64,000 nt of DNA. Source: Elysia chlorotica (Eukaryota; Mollusca; Gastropoda; Plakobranchidae). The notes below the pieces were generated by a model. That model was not told where the DNA came from. It saw nothing but the letters and a program-made list of their open reading frames with translations, and did no database searches. The stretch spans positions 80,145-144,144 of the forward strand of contig RQTK01000211.1 of NCBI GenBank assembly GCA_003991915.1, given 5' to 3'. The position numbers and the translations under genes were made by a program. Every line of letters starts with the position of its first letter. Position 1 is the first letter of the stretch. Below, in pieces: positions 14,206-64,000 of the stretch.

Positions 14206-15699
14206 CCACAACAGCAATAACGCTTGCATCCGCACCAGCACCATCATCACCACCAACAACAACAACAATACTTGCACCAGCACCATTACTAGCATCAGCA
14301 TCAGCACCACCACCACCAACAACAACTATAACACTTGCATGAGCACCAGCACCACCACCACCAACAACACTTGCACCAGCACCAGTACTAGCATCAGCAC
14401 CACTACCACCACCAACAACAACACTTGCGCCAGCACCAGCACCAGTACCACTAACAACAACAACAACAACAACAACAACAACGCTTGCATCCGCACCAGC
14501 ACCACCACCAACAACAACAACAACACTTGCACCAGCACCACTACCGCCACCAACAACAAAACTTGCATCAGCATCTGCACCAGCACCACCACACCACCAC
14601 CAACAACAACACTGCTAGCACCAACACTAGCACCATCAATACTACCAACAAAAAACATCAAGTATTTTTTTGTGTACGCTAGAAGAATCTCACCCATCTT
14701 TCGGCGTTTTCCCCCAGCAACCTGGGCACATGACTACTTGCAGCTCCAGCAGGTATTCCACGCTGACACAAGAATCACTGTAGTACTTGGCTCGATTGCC
14801 TTTGTTAAGGCTAATGAGAAAACGCAAATCCACAAGACCTTGAAAAGGGAAACCGTTGCTCTGATCTGAAAAGAAGATAAGTTAAAAGATTTCTCTTTCT
14901 CTCTTTATCTACATTTAAAAGCAATATACAATTGTATGCTACATACACATCAATTTTCGATCAGTTACTATCTTCGACGAAATCAACATACAAATAAATG
15001 GAATTAACATGGTATATTGAATATAGTAGTAGAGAAGGTAGTCAAATCTTTTATTAACATACGCATTTCAAACTGCTCCTAAAGTCTTAGATACATCAGA
15101 GAACTTCAATTAAAAAACAAAAAAACAAAACAATAACAAAAAAAAACAAAACCAGAAAGACCTAAAAGACGAGAAAGCTCACCATAACAGATAAACTTAG
15201 TTTTTGCTCCTAGCGTTATCAGCCCAGTCACCTGTTCCGTTGGATCGTATACAGGGGGTCTTTTGGTGAATCGCACTGAGTAATATAACTGTGAATACAC
15301 ATGAAAATGAATATTATCTTATTTTTTCCACAATAATGACAGTTATTATTATTACTTTAATTATTACTCTCATTATTACTGTTACTCATTAAAGTGTGCC
15401 ATCATCATCGTTAGTGCCATCATCATCGTTAGGACCATCATCATCATCATCGTTAGCGCCGTCATCATCATCATCGTTAGCGACATCATCATCATCATCG
15501 TTAGCGCCATCATCATCATCATCATCGTTAGCGCCATCATCTTCATCATCATCGTTAGCGCCCTCATCATCATCATCATCATTAGCGCCATCATCATCAA
15601 CATCATCGTTAGCGCCCTCATCATCATCATCATCGTTAGCGCCACCATCATCATCGTTAGCGCCACCATCATCATCGTTAGCGCCATCATCGTAAGCGC

Positions 15700-15733
<34 letters not shown>

Positions 15734-15789
15734 GTTAGCGCTATCATCATCATAATCGTCAGCGCTATTATCATCATCATCGTTAGCGC

Positions 15790-15824
<35 letters not shown>

Positions 15825-16500
15825 CTGCCGCCGCCACNNNNNNNNNNNNNNNNNNNNNNNNNNNNNNNNNNNNNNNNNNNNNNNNNNNNNNNNNNNNNNN
15901 NNNNNNNNNNNNNNNNNNNNNNNNNNNNNNNNNNNNNNNNNNNNNNNNNNNNNNNNNNNNNNNNNNNNNNNNNNNNNNNNNNNNNNNNNNNNNNNNNNNN
16001 NNNNNNNNNNNNNNNNNNNNNNNNNNNNNNNNNNNNNNNNNNNNNNNNNNNNNNNNNNNNNNNNNNNNNNNNNNNNNNNNNNNNNNNNNNNNNNNNNNNN
16101 NNNNNNNNNNNNNNNNNNNNNNNNNNNNNNNNNNNNNNNNNNNNNNNNNNNNNNNNNNNNNNNNNNNNNNNNNNNNNNNNNNNNNNNNNNNNNNNNNNNN
16201 NNNNNNNNNNNNNNNNNNNNNNNNNNNNNNNNNNNNNNNNNNNNNNNNNNNNNNNNNNNNNNNNNNNNNNNNNNNNNNNNNNNNNNNNNNNNNNNNNNNN
16301 NNNNNNNNNNNNNNNNNNNNNNNNNNNNNNNNNNNNNNNNNNNNNNNNNNNNNNNNNNNNNNNNNNNNNNNNNNNNNNNNNNNNNNNNNNNNNNNNNNNN
16401 NNNNNNNNNNNNNNNNNNNNNNNNNNNNNNNNNNNNNNNNNNNNNNNNNNNNNNNNNNNNNNNNNNNNNNNNNNNNNNNNNNNNNNNNNNNNNNNNNNNN

Positions 16501-16588
<88 letters not shown>

Positions 16589-17724
16589 AATATAAGTATT
16601 GTTGTTATTGTTGTGGTGGTGGTGGTTGCCGTTCTTAGACACAGAAAAGTTACCAATATTCTTAGTTAAAACAATAGAAAAGAAATGCATCATGAACTAT
16701 TGCTCATTAAAAATAAAGAGTACACATAACTTACTTGAACTGGTTCAGGTGAAATGATTTCATGCACTTTGGGATACTCAGGTACAGTCGTGTTAGCAAC
16801 TTTCATAGTCGGTTCTTGTGAAAGTTTGACATCCTTTATCCTGATGAATGCTGACTTATCTTGATTTTTTGGAAGTTCATACTTTTTAAAAATCAAAGAA
16901 GTTTTATCCGCTTTATGGACAGTTGTGTTTTGATCGTTTAACGGAAGTTTCCACCCTATCCTTTGACATGGAGGTTTATAGTACTTATGTGTAGACCCTG
17001 ATTCAGTGTTTTTGAGAAGTATTTGACTGGGAAGAGGTGTAGTGCCTATAGATGTTTGTGCTAATGCAGGATTAGACGATAGCAGCTTGGCAACCGTGCC
17101 TCTATCCGTAGATGGCGTAACTTCAGGCTCTGTTGTGTAATATTCTTCTGAACATAGCAGCATATTTAAAATATCACTTTCAAATTCACTGCCTATGCCA
17201 AGAAGATGTTCCCATTCACAGTAAGGTAGTTCATCAGTGAGCATCTTAAGTTCCTCTAAAATTCGAGGTTTTATTCGACAGTCTGATTCCAGGCAATGTT
17301 TTAGCTCGTCGCAAACAGTATCAGCGATTTTAGAGTCGTCCTCATCATATTCACTATCAGTTTCCTCTTTCGAAGTTTGTGTATGTCCATGAGCTTGTCC
17401 TAAAAGTGCCTCATCATTTTCATTGATAACTTTTTCGGGACTGTAGTTATATGATGGTAAATTATTGGAAAGCGTATTGGGTTGTTCGCTGGGCGACACA
17501 ATTGGACTTTTCACCGCAACTGTTGCATAGAGATCTAAAATCTTGCTGTAAGTGTGGTCAGGTAATGAACTTGTACAACTTTCTATGGAGGGACTTAGAC
17601 CATCACGATTCTTTTCAGTTTTATTTGTTGTCGCAGCTTCCACTTCAGTCATGTTGGCTTCTGGGTCCTCTAGCTCATTTTTATGATCGCCAGAGACGTC
17701 AGACTTTGCCTTTTCTGATGCCAT
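3713..17724 (-). CDS. Arrestin-domain protein with giant disordered C-terminal tail (8 exons)
   Basis: Exons on the minus strand: 17724-16735, 15288-15183, 14865-14694, 13629-13545, 12603-12403, 11783-11583, 10907-10808, 10050-3713. Every junction has GT-AG ends and the phases agree, giving 2,730 residues. Residues 1-330 are acidic and Ser/Thr-rich. Residues about 331-620 read as an arrestin-type double sandwich: an N-lobe strand with VYDPTEQVTG (like VYxPGExVxG), a GFPFQ motif (like HxFPFxF), a VEYLLELQV strand, then a C-lobe with KLRITGRLP, a GDVLDFPVVL strand ending ILVQ, an ILPST turn, the VLYHLRVLLTIPG strand pair and a closing VSIVD strand. The remaining 2,100 residues are mostly low complexity. 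The arrestin assignment is my inference from motif order. Arrestin-fold proteins act as adaptors in membrane-protein trafficking, but no specific function can be read here. No signal peptide or membrane segment is seen. Confidence 0.75.
6325..6740 (-). repeat. Coding tandem repeat, 70 residues, two units
   Basis: Two consecutive 210-base units inside exon 8 each encode an acidic N/D/S/T stretch, then S-V-V-x-K-S, then the same motif KVAFEGxTDDGS. Unit boundaries are visible as GGA(C/T)CCATCATCAGTA followed by CCTCGAAAGCTACCTT on the plus strand at about 6325-6360 and 6535-6570. The units have diverged clearly at the protein level, so the duplication is not recent. Confidence 0.7.
10615..10735 (+). 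mobile_element. Short SINE-like element in intron 7 of the arrestin-like gene
   Basis: On the plus strand a GGTTAGTGCCTTTGGCTAAC block and ATGTTCGAACC (B-box-like) are followed by CATCGGGAACACATTGGGGA and the tail GACGTTAAACTAATTG. It lacks the long body of the main family, so it is either a different family or an internally deleted copy. Confidence 0.45.
10808..15288 (-). CDS. Exons 2-7: arrestin-like N and C beta-sandwich lobes
   Basis: Six exons (15288-15183, 14865-14694, 13629-13545, 12603-12403, 11783-11583, 10907-10808) carry the fold. Phases are 0/1, 1/2, 2/0, 0/0, 0/0, 0/1. Exon 2 has RPPVYDPTEQVTGLITL, the usual first-lobe strand; it also contains a PPVY tetrapeptide, though inside the fold rather than in a tail. 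Exon 3 ends the first lobe with VEYLLELQVVM. Exons 5 and 6 form most of the C lobe, and exon 7 completes it with the TIPGEETPFVLL segment. The first lobe (about 120 residues) is shorter than the usual 150-170, so an early strand may lie in exon 1 or be missing. A transglutaminase C-terminal barrel was considered, but the VLYHLRV-TIPG end fits arrestin better. Confidence 0.6.
11380..11480. repeat. (CAAA)n / (CA4-7)n A-rich repeat
   Basis: CAAA and CAAAAA units of irregular length fill this part of the intron between exons 6 and 7 of the arrestin-like gene. Confidence 0.85.
13832..14640. repeat. CAA/CAC trinucleotide array with higher-order units
   Basis: About 800 bases of CAA, CAC and variant triplets inside intron 3 of the arrestin-like gene. 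Blocks such as TACTTGCACCAGCACCATTA recur at 13981 and 14269, and GCTTGCATCCGCACCAGCAC at about 14222 and 14484. The array is therefore made of longer units of about 260-290 bases built from triplets. Confidence 0.9.
15388..15837. repeat. CAT-CAT repeat with GTTAGCGC spacers, ends at gap
   Basis: Runs of ATC of 3 to 12 triplets separated by a regular GTTAGCGCC spacer. It runs straight into the N block, so its true length is unknown. Confidence 0.92.
15838..16500. other. Assembly gap (N)
   Basis: 663 unknown bases between a CAT array and a TTA array. The gap lies in intron 1 of the arrestin-like gene; a small exon hidden here cannot be excluded, but exons 1 and 2 already join in phase 0. Confidence 1.
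16501..16587. repeat. (TTA)n microsatellite
   Basis: About 29 uninterrupted triplets next to the gap. Confidence 0.95.
16735..17724 (-). CDS. Exon 1 of arrestin-like gene: acidic N-terminal extension
   Basis: The ATG at 17724 opens MASEKAKSDVSGDHKNELED, and the exon codes 330 residues before a GTAAGT donor (phase 0). The first 100 residues are rich in E, D, S and T and look disordered. Around residues 125-195 there are helix-like segments with several cysteines (VCDELKHCLE, RILEELKMLTDELPYCEWEH). This start is chosen because it is the first ATG of the open frame, and the frame joins cleanly to exon 2. I do not recognise a domain in this exon. Length is unusual for an arrestin-type protein, in which the fold normally begins near the N-terminus. 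Confidence 0.75.
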
Positions 17725-19844
17725 CTTTTAGGCATTAGTCTTTTCGGTGATTTTCAGGGTTTTTTGCAACTTGTCCCTTCTGGTGCTTTTCATGTATCGA
17801 ACATTTCTAAATCGCTACACGACTATGAATATGGCAACTGTACGTGATCTTGACTTTTGAACGTGTCTTTTTAATACCTGTGAATGACAAAAGAATTCGT
17901 TTTTATATTTATGTAGAAGAAGTTTCCTAATAACCTGCTTAATATTTAAATATTGTGATTCGATGATTTATCTTGGATATTGAAAGCTTTACTAAATAAG
18001 ACATCTTTCAATGCTAAACAATGCTAAAACAATATAAAAAAAACCTATCCTACTCACACTCCAAATCCACGGCGCCAGGTTAGAAAAAGTAAAAAACCCG
18101 AGGTATTTTGGAGTTACACCACCAACAATAAACTGACTTTGAAGGATCATGACTGACAAACGTGTGGGGGCAAACCCAATCTTAACTTTCCAATTGATAG
18201 ATTTCTAAATGACAGAGAAAAACGTCATAAAACTTTGTTCAGTACTAAACTACTGTAACAGCAGTGCAGTTTGAGACCAACATTACACAGCTGAAATTAA
18301 TGAAATAGAAAGTATGCAACGACACTATGTCGAACTTTTAAAATGAAAATACTTATCACAAAACGGCCAACGTAAACCCAACTCAACTAGAGTCCAGAGC
18401 ATGAGAGGAAAAAAAAAAGAAATTAGCAATCTTCTTCAAAAGCCTAAAAGATCTCGCAAAAGTTTCCCCTTGACGCCATCAAACAAAAATGAAGGAAAGT
18501 CCTTCAGATTTATAGTGCCCCAGTGTAAAACCTCTAAAACCGTACAAGGTAACTCTACAGCAATTAGCCAGGTGCGTGGTATTTTGACTGTATATTTCTA
18601 TGGGCACATTTATTTTGACGGAAATGTTTCATTTCACCACAATGAAGACAAGGCCAACGAATTCATAAATCAAAAACAAAATATTTTAAAATATACGAAC
18701 AAAGATACAACTGCTTCCTCCCCTTCTTCAACAACATATTTGAATTTTCGGTACACGCACAATAAATATTGATCTTTTTAAGGCGCGAATATTCTACCGC
18801 GCACACAGCATCATTTCGTTAGACTGTTTATTTAATATTGTAAATCCAGAAGATAAAACTATGCCTACTTTAAGAAAATCAATGGCCTATAACAGAACAA
18901 CATGTGAACCAATTTTCTTTGACTTATAAAATAATGTCCAAGCAAGATTAAAAATATCGACCAAACGATAAAAAGAGGAGGCAAAGTATATAGCGATTTC
19001 CTATGAGTGTACTAAAGAGTTGGTACATCATTCTCTACGTGAAAACAATTTAACACCTCAAAGTTACAGATAATTTTTTTTATAGTTTTAGCACAGTTCT
19101 AAATTATCTACAATCCTTCAGATTTGTCCGAATTTCGTGCGTTCGCAACTGGTACGGTACTTATGATTAAAAAAGAAAAAGAACATTTACGATATAAGTG
19201 ATAAAATAGTAAAAAAAAATTACTTAAGTTATTGGCAAAGGATATGAATTATAGTGCTGAATAACCTCTTTGATTAAAACGACTTTTTATGGATGCAGAA
19301 TACAATATCATACACTACATAATCTCAAAGAAAATAAAATAATTAGTATAACTTAGCCAGTCCTCTTCTTTGTTCTTAGTGAGCCTTAAGAAGCATGCAA
19401 ACCGGTGTCTAACCATACAAGCCCTTTTACAAAGTTAACTTACCTTTGCACTTCACATCATGTCTTTGTAAAGGTATATATGGAGCCGAAGTTCTGTATA
19501 CAGTATTATACTTAGAAATTAATAAAATTTAGGTAAAACAAATAAAGTTAAAAATCACTGTTAACTAAATTTCAAGTAATAGATTCATTGGACCAAAGTC
19601 TTTGGTCGACTCCTTACGCCTATCAACTTGACTGTCTTCATCAAACTAAAAGCCGCCTATTCTATTTGCTGTGTGAAATCAATGAGCGAGTTCACCTGGT
19701 TATGGCCTATCACACAATACACATGCGGTGCACTAGGCTGGGCCAAAATAACAAATCTATGAATAAAGTGTACAAGACGTCTATAATGTTTATCTATGAG
19801 ACACAGTGAGAACAGTTTGACTTAGTAGTTGAGAAGTTATTGTT

Positions 19845-20092
19845 GAGTTGGTTTAAAGTCCAACATCAGCACTATATAGGCTATACCGTAGACGGACCCC
19901 AAGAACAACGTCTGACAATTGTATGTGCTGCCACACACGAGACAGGGCGGGGATGCCATGACTTTGTCCCAGCCGGTCACATTATACTGACACCGACCCA
20001 ACCAGTAGGGAGCGCAATCGCCAAGGCTCGAACCCGGACCTTTTGCGTCGGAAGCCGATATTCTACCCCAGGAACACCGCACTCCCCAGTAG
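19845..20092 (-). mobile_element. tRNA-derived SINE, near full length
   Basis: The same body as the copy at 1600-1862 (CACACACGAGACAGGGCGGGG, then CCGGTCACATTATACTGACA and CGACCCAACCAGTAGG), with B-box complement GGCTCGAACCCGG and tRNA head at the right end. It lies in intergenic DNA. Confidence 0.75.
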
Positions 20093-20697
20093 TTGAGAAG
20101 GCTTACTGCTTACAAAGTTTAATGGATACACGCAAATGTGTGTTCACTTCAATCTTACATTCTTATAAAGGGTATTGTAAGAACCCAGGCTTCCAAAATT
20201 AGCAGGCTAAGTCACCGAGGTTAACAACAAAACCGCAATTAGAGTCCAAGTGAATTATACCATTAAATCGTGGGAACCGTTGGATCATTTCTCGTGGTTG
20301 CAGTTTAGGCTGAGTAGACTGAACAAAAAAATTTATCTCTGAGTATCAATCTGAATTAACCATGGGAATCGCTTATTAGACATATTTATATCACTGTTAC
20401 TCTTATTACGCTAAAACGTATTCACTCTAATCATTTCGGTGACTTGACCTGTTCTTATGAAAGCATCCGTAAGAAGTCAAGGGTGTAACTTGCGTGTCGG
20501 ATCTAAGAATCGTTTTAGGTTTGTGAACTCAAGTATCTCGATATAAAATGAACTTCAAGTGACCATGACCTGGAAATTGTATAAAAATTGATTTACATAT
20601 GGCAACGATCCATAGTCGATACGTTTTTACAAAACAAAAAAAACAACAAAAAAACAACAAGACAGACACGCTGTGATAATATTATATATATATTTTT

Positions 20698-20838
20698 TTT
20701 GTTTTGTTTCCTAACGTCTAACTTCAGCAATTATGCTATGTCGTGATCAAACCTAAGAAACACGTCTGACAATTTTACGCGCTGCCACACGGAGATAGTG
20801 CGAGGATACCAGGACTGTTGTCTCTGCCGATCACCAAA
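20698..20838 (-). mobile_element. Truncated SINE copy
   Basis: It has the tail (CTAACGTCTAACTTCAGCA), the GTCTGACAATTTTACGCGCT segment and GATACCAGGACTGTTGTCTC, then stops before the tRNA head. As SINEs truncate at the 5' side, this agrees with minus orientation. Confidence 0.6.
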
Positions 20839-21169
20839 GTCTATTTTAACGCTCTATAAGAAATAGATATTTAAATTAGCATAAATCATTATCATTATTA
20901 AATATAATGTTGCAACGATGAAAGAAAAACAAATCATCATTATATTCACGCGGGATATTGAGCTACTGAATAATGTTATTAACATGCTGTGCAAACTACA
21001 TAAAACTAGGTTTATTACTTCATGATACTATTTGTTCTGTTTAAGTTCTACTAGGAATGTCTCTTATGAAAGTAATAATATCGTATTGAAAATTGCAATG
21101 TTGGCTGACAATTTATAACACTTCCATTTTCTCCGAGGAAAAAAGCAACATAGAATAGATAGATAGATG

Positions 21170-21372
<203 letters not shown>

Positions 21373-23336
21373 AGACAGGCAAATTACGCATACGGATTGC
21401 GTATGCAAAACATAATGACTACAGGCAGAAAAAAGCAAGAGAAAGAAAACTAAACAAATAATTTATCGATTACGCAAATGAGCAAAACACATACGGCAGT
21501 AAAAGAGACAAACAAACAGAAGTGCAGAATGACGTACAAAGAAAAATGCATCCCTGTGATAGAGAAGAGAGGTACAAATCAATGAAGTACTTGTAGAATT
21601 AAGTATATCATTGTGAAAATCGACAGGCTGTAAATTTGATTTGAGAGTAAGGGGCGGTTGGTATAAGTTTGTGAACTAAGAGACACACCCGTAATTTATA
21701 CTTGCCTGCTGCAAGATTTTCTAATCAGAACTGCACAGACCAAATTAGACAGAGAACCTTAATAATCCTGAGATCACTTGTCAAAACCCCTTTAAACCTC
21801 TGTCACTGATTTGTGGCTCAAGACACTTTGTAGACTCTTTGTGAAGACACAATTTATCTGCCGGTTATGTACAGGCATTTGTCTTCTTATCTTATAGTTC
21901 AGTGGTCAGTGCTAGAATATTTGAGTGTATCTTCAGCCTGTCTAAATGCAGCACGATATCTTAACCTACATACATTATAACAAAAAAAAAAAAAAAACAG
22001 TCGACGTTTAAAAGTATTTTGCTGTAACGCACGAATTACGCAGTAACTGTCCCACAATACCTACAATCTTTTTGAAAATTGTTATTGGAGTATGTGAATG
22101 GGTAGTTTGAAACCATATTATATTTATGTTTACCCTCTCACAATGCTCCCAAAGCTAAGCGTACATAACTGGTCCATATGGCCTCTCAGTCCCAAAGGGA
22201 TTTCAACATAGCGAACGTTTTCATAAAAAGTCATTTATGTAAAAAAACAACAACACAATACATAAAGATTGTGTAGCATGTTTCAGGAAATTGATGAACT
22301 AGAAAAGAAAATATAAAAAACAAACAACAAATAGTCATACAACAAATAAAGATAGAGAAGGGAAATCCTTTATAGAGGTATTGGAATAATATTTTAAAGT
22401 CATTACAATATATGACCGCGGCTATCCCACGCCGGAGTCTTGTAATCCAAGAGGCGTTAAATTGGAGAGATAATATTCGTTTTGTCCGACTCAAGTTGAC
22501 TTAAACGGGAAGTTCCACGTAGCAATATTATTGAAAGGAGACCGAAAATTGTTTTTAACAGAAGACCATGAACGTAATTTCCCTGAAAAAAAGACCTTTA
22601 TTATGATCATAATTTATACTGTCTATTTACACCAATTAAACCACAAGGGTTAAAATGGTGTCACTATCGATTCTGAACTTTATATACGGAGGAAACATTA
22701 TTTCATTACTCGTTTGATTTATCTAAATTCATTTTCCTTTTCTTAAAACATGTAAAGCTCTTGAGAAATGTTACCCAATACATATTAGCGTTGGAAGCAA
22801 ATGACGTTTTTTGTCAAACAATATCATGCTATGACACCATACACTTTCACCCTCTTTACTCCCGGAAGCCGTGTTCTCAGAAGGAAAGAAGTTCCATAGC
22901 ATTTAATCACCAGTCTCAAGATAATCTCAGAATTTGCTAGGTAGAGGCAACACCCAAATACAAATCTCTAGAGTGACTTGGGGGACTTTACAATTTGATC
23001 AGAAGGTCACATATGGGTCCAGCCAGTGCCAATAGAGTGAGATAAAAAGAACACAACCATTGAACCTGCCAAGGCACGATATATAAATCCCTTGTCTGAT
23101 AGGGCTGCTCCCCTTGCAGGCTAGAAGCCGGGAGTCCACTGGGCAGTATAGAACTCCGTCATCTCAGGCGGACCGAGGATAGGCTATCGCTACTGACCCC
23201 CGCCTGTTGTAGAAATACAAGGTAAATATAGTGACCACTAGAGTCGGTTGTATTCAAAATCAGGCTTTGCTTTACAGTTAATGTATTTTTTTTGTTAAAC
23301 CTTAAAAAATGTTCTTAAAAATTTTAATATGAATTT

Positions 23337-23337
<1 letters not shown>

Positions 23338-23405
<68 letters not shown>
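23338..23405. repeat. (TAA)n microsatellite
   Basis: About 22 triplets, ending in a short CAA run. Confidence 0.95.
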
Positions 23406-23407
<2 letters not shown>

Positions 23408-26377
23408 CAACAAAAACAACAAATTTGTTCTAAATACGTCTGAAATGTTTTTTATTCATTGTCCATAAATTAATATCATTTAAAAAATTTACAAAAGTGT
23501 CAGTAAGTTAATCGTCATAATTAGCCTGACAAGATACATTTTTAAACGTTGATTACAAAATAACGTAATAGGAAAAAAGACTGATGAATAAAATGATTCT
23601 TAAAAACATGAGAATAATTGTGTCTATTACCATTTCTGATCGTGTGTATTTTTGCATAGGCGTGAGTTTTATGGCATCCATTCAAAGAAAAATAGGACAT
23701 GGACCTTTTTTTCCATATATATCACACACTTAGATCATTGTTGACGAAACAAACATATAAATCTAAGGTGTTAATAACCGGTAAATGTGTTCATCTGATT
23801 ACCTTTTCCTACATTATTAAAATAAATAAATACCTTAACGACGTTTTATTTCAACCTAAACTCGAAACCAAATTTATTCGAAATATTCTTGATAAAACCC
23901 AGAAGGCATTGCTTTTAAGAATAAGAAGAGACTCTCTACAGCATAGTTACAATGATATTGGTATAAACCCCCAAGCACCACCCATGTTTCTTTACAATTT
24001 TTGACAATAATAATACTACCAAGAGAAAGAAAATTCAACTCCACATGAAGTCAATATTTTATTTTGTTTTTAGATTTCTAGATGTTAGTTGACAACATGA
24101 CAACGATCATATCATATTTTCTATTTTACACGTTTTCCAAACGAAAATATGCTTAAACCAAGTCGTAAAACTTAAAATGATTAGACAAATTTTGTCGATA
24201 CGACGGACAAATATTGCACCCAAGACACAATGTCCCCTATTTAAGAGCATATCAAACTGACGTTTTGTTGTGCTGCTTGTATGTCAATGCTTTTTTGCAA
24301 TGGACATGCCTAAACTAGGTTATTCAGTTATGAGGTATGACCTGCGGGCGTCATTTGCAAAACATGATATTTCGCACTTTGAAAACAAGAAGAGATTTTA
24401 CGAGTTGATACAACATGCTTAAGATTTTTGGGGCCGCTAAAAGATTATTGCATCCAAAAATTGCTTTCTGTATTTTATAGATAAATTCAATCAACGGCCG
24501 CATTTTTTTTTCATTTCTGTGAAAGATTAACCCCGTAATTTTTGCGAGGACTAGTTGATAATTTAGCGGTTTATAGAGCTCAAGGGACATCAAGCTAATC
24601 ATCTTTTCAAGTTACCCATCGAAGCAAGAATAGAAGATGCCAACCATGTGTAGAATACGCAATTGCTAAAAAGATGAACCATTAGGGTTTTTAATGATAA
24701 AAATGTGTGCTTATGGGTTGCTAATGGGTTGCTAATAGGTTGCTTATGGGTTGCATTTTTCAAAGCAAAAACTTGAAACGAGATAAATACATGTTATTAA
24801 AACACTGATACTGTAAGATCCCCTAATGGATACACCAACTTTCTAACCAGTCTATAGGACTGTTGAGAAACGATGTTTTAAGTCACTTTTCATTGGTTCA
24901 GATTTGAAGAAATGTCAATACAATATAATCAGGGTTACGTTTGACCAGTAAATAATTGCCTTGCTCACAAACTGCCACAAGCTTTGAATGGAAACTGATA
25001 TCGCGGGCAATGCCATTCCATTATTGGTAGAACTTTTAAAATCTATCAATCAGCATCGATAACTGCTTAGGACTTTGAACAAAAAATGATTCCAAAAATT
25101 TAGCAAACCTTGACATTTTGGAATAAACCTAAAAAAGAAGTTAAACACCAGGGACATAATATAGCTATGATACAATTAAATCAATATATAAAATGGTAAA
25201 AGGGAAGCCTATTCTTATGACACGAACAAATGCAATGTTAAACTATGTATGTCATATTGAAACTCTTAGTTTAGAAAGATAGAAAAATTAACAGATCGTG
25301 CTTGGCCAGTGATGACCTCATGAGTTTGCCCCCAGTTCTCGGCCAACGCTTGTGTAAGTTTGGCTGTCAGACCAGTCAGTCCCCAACCGCGTCATACATG
25401 GGGCTGGTTGTATCAGTGGGAGGACAAGACCCCCAGGTCCACCCACACACTTTCCTGGCCTCTTACTGAAATCTTTTGTGTCTACCCTTTGTGCGGTTTG
25501 TATTATCAGCACCTGGAACCCTTATGAAGACAAGAACAGTTTAGCTACTTAATACCCCTACCCTCATACACACACATATACGCACACTGGTAATATTAAT
25601 CTGCATTCCTTTAAGCATAGCGTAGTCCTGGCAACAGTCAAGGGATCAATGCTGCGTTATCTGATAATTGTTTCTCGTTTGGGCGTATACACCGTATACG
25701 TTTGATATATTTGTCACCTCAGAGATAAACCTACAAATCGTCGATAGTGATTTAAAATAGAGAGGTCACGACATACGATCTTAGAATCGTGATATAAACA
25801 TCGGGTTACATAATTATAACAATTATTACGTAGTTTGTAAATAATGTATATTTTTCAGTTTTCTAGAATATAATTTCAATAAGGTTTGTAAAAATTACCT
25901 ACCAGTTATTACGCCATGTTCATGCTCCACATAGTTATTCTAAAAATACAAAAGTATTAAAGATACATCACTGCTACTTTGGTTTGTAAATATCTCTTTA
26001 TTTCCGCATTCACCACCCAAAATATTTTCCTCTAGAGTACAGCAACTCGATAATCTTAAATACAAGAAACATTTGTAGGAATACACATTCTCGTGATGAG
26101 GGATTTCTCGTTAGCTCCTTTTCAAGAAAATAACATTTAAAACTGAATAATAGGCTAGTTAAAGGTAAATTGAATATTTCATAAAAACAGTACAAATACA
26201 TACTAGGTGGGGTTTGAAACATTCCTCGTCGCATAATGAGAATAATTTTTGCTATCATAGCTTATTTATTTAGAGCACATGTAAATGACAATGAGCAGTT
26301 AATCCAAACGTTTATTTTTTTTGAATTTTAGCATTAAACTCGTTTTTTCGCAGACGAAAAATATTGAAGAGAAAGTC

Positions 26378-63922
<37,545 letters not shown>

Positions 63923-64000
63923 GTAAGCCTAGTTCTTTTCTATTTGATAATTTTGATAATGTAAAATACCAGCAAAAGAAAGAAAGAAAAAACATAAATG

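Noticed and set aside
13823-14869. A 348-codon Asn/Thr-rich open frame on the plus strand
   Set aside because: It is a CAA/CAC triplet array inside an intron; only its last part overlaps a real exon, on the opposite strand.
15382-16693. Long open frames (over 420 codons) on the minus strand across the gap
   Set aside because: They consist of Asp, Met/Ala or Asn runs from triplet repeats, and the N block has no stop codons by definition.
18401-18772. Single-exon gene of 123 codons
   Set aside because: Biased Lys/Asn/Ser composition, no motif, no supporting signals; it is kept only as part of the intergenic description.

Overview
The window looks like nuclear DNA of a lophotrochozoan animal, most likely a gastropod mollusc. 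The evidence is AT-rich spliced genes with GT-AG introns, abundant di- and trinucleotide microsatellites, a tRNA-derived SINE family ending in a TGGACGTTAAA-type tail, and secreted mosaic proteins built from discoidin, EGF, LamG-like and VWD modules. The organism call is inference from gene content and style, not from a marker gene. A 663-base assembly gap (N) lies at 15838-16500.

Left part (about 3.2-17.7 kb, minus strand): one eight-exon gene encoding a predicted 2,730-residue intracellular protein. An acidic, apparently disordered N-terminus is followed by an arrestin-like double beta-sandwich spread over six small exons. A single 6.3-kb last exon then encodes a largely disordered, Q/N/S-rich tail. 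All eight exons join with matching reading phases. Its introns hold the gap and very large CAC/CAA and CATCAT repeats.

Middle (17.7-26.4 kb): about 8.6 kb with no gene I can support; it holds SINE copies and GA, GACA and TAA microsatellites.

Right part (26.4 kb to beyond the window end, plus strand): one very large gene of about 48 recognisable exons, about 3,190 residues inside the window and still open at 63922. Order: signal peptide, discoidin 1, EGF 1, LamG-like 1, Thr/Pro linker, discoidin 2, EGF 2, LamG-like 2 to 5, Thr linker, LamG-like 6 (in one exon), LamG-like 7, Thr/Pro linkers, then the characteristic body of a VWDE-type protein (cysteine region, VWD domain, RQKR basic site, cysteine-rich segment, EGF, IPT/TIG-like region). 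Almost every module is bounded by phase-1 introns, the hallmark of exon shuffling. The product should be a secreted, heavily glycosylated multidomain matrix or mucus-type protein.

The points most worth a second look are: the fusion-like architecture (discoidin/LamG array joined to a VWDE core); a 1.1-kb tandem duplication carrying two VWD exons that are base-for-base identical in both copies while the introns differ and only one copy carries an inserted element; two splice junctions whose phases do not match; and the arrestin-like protein with a giant low-complexity tail.
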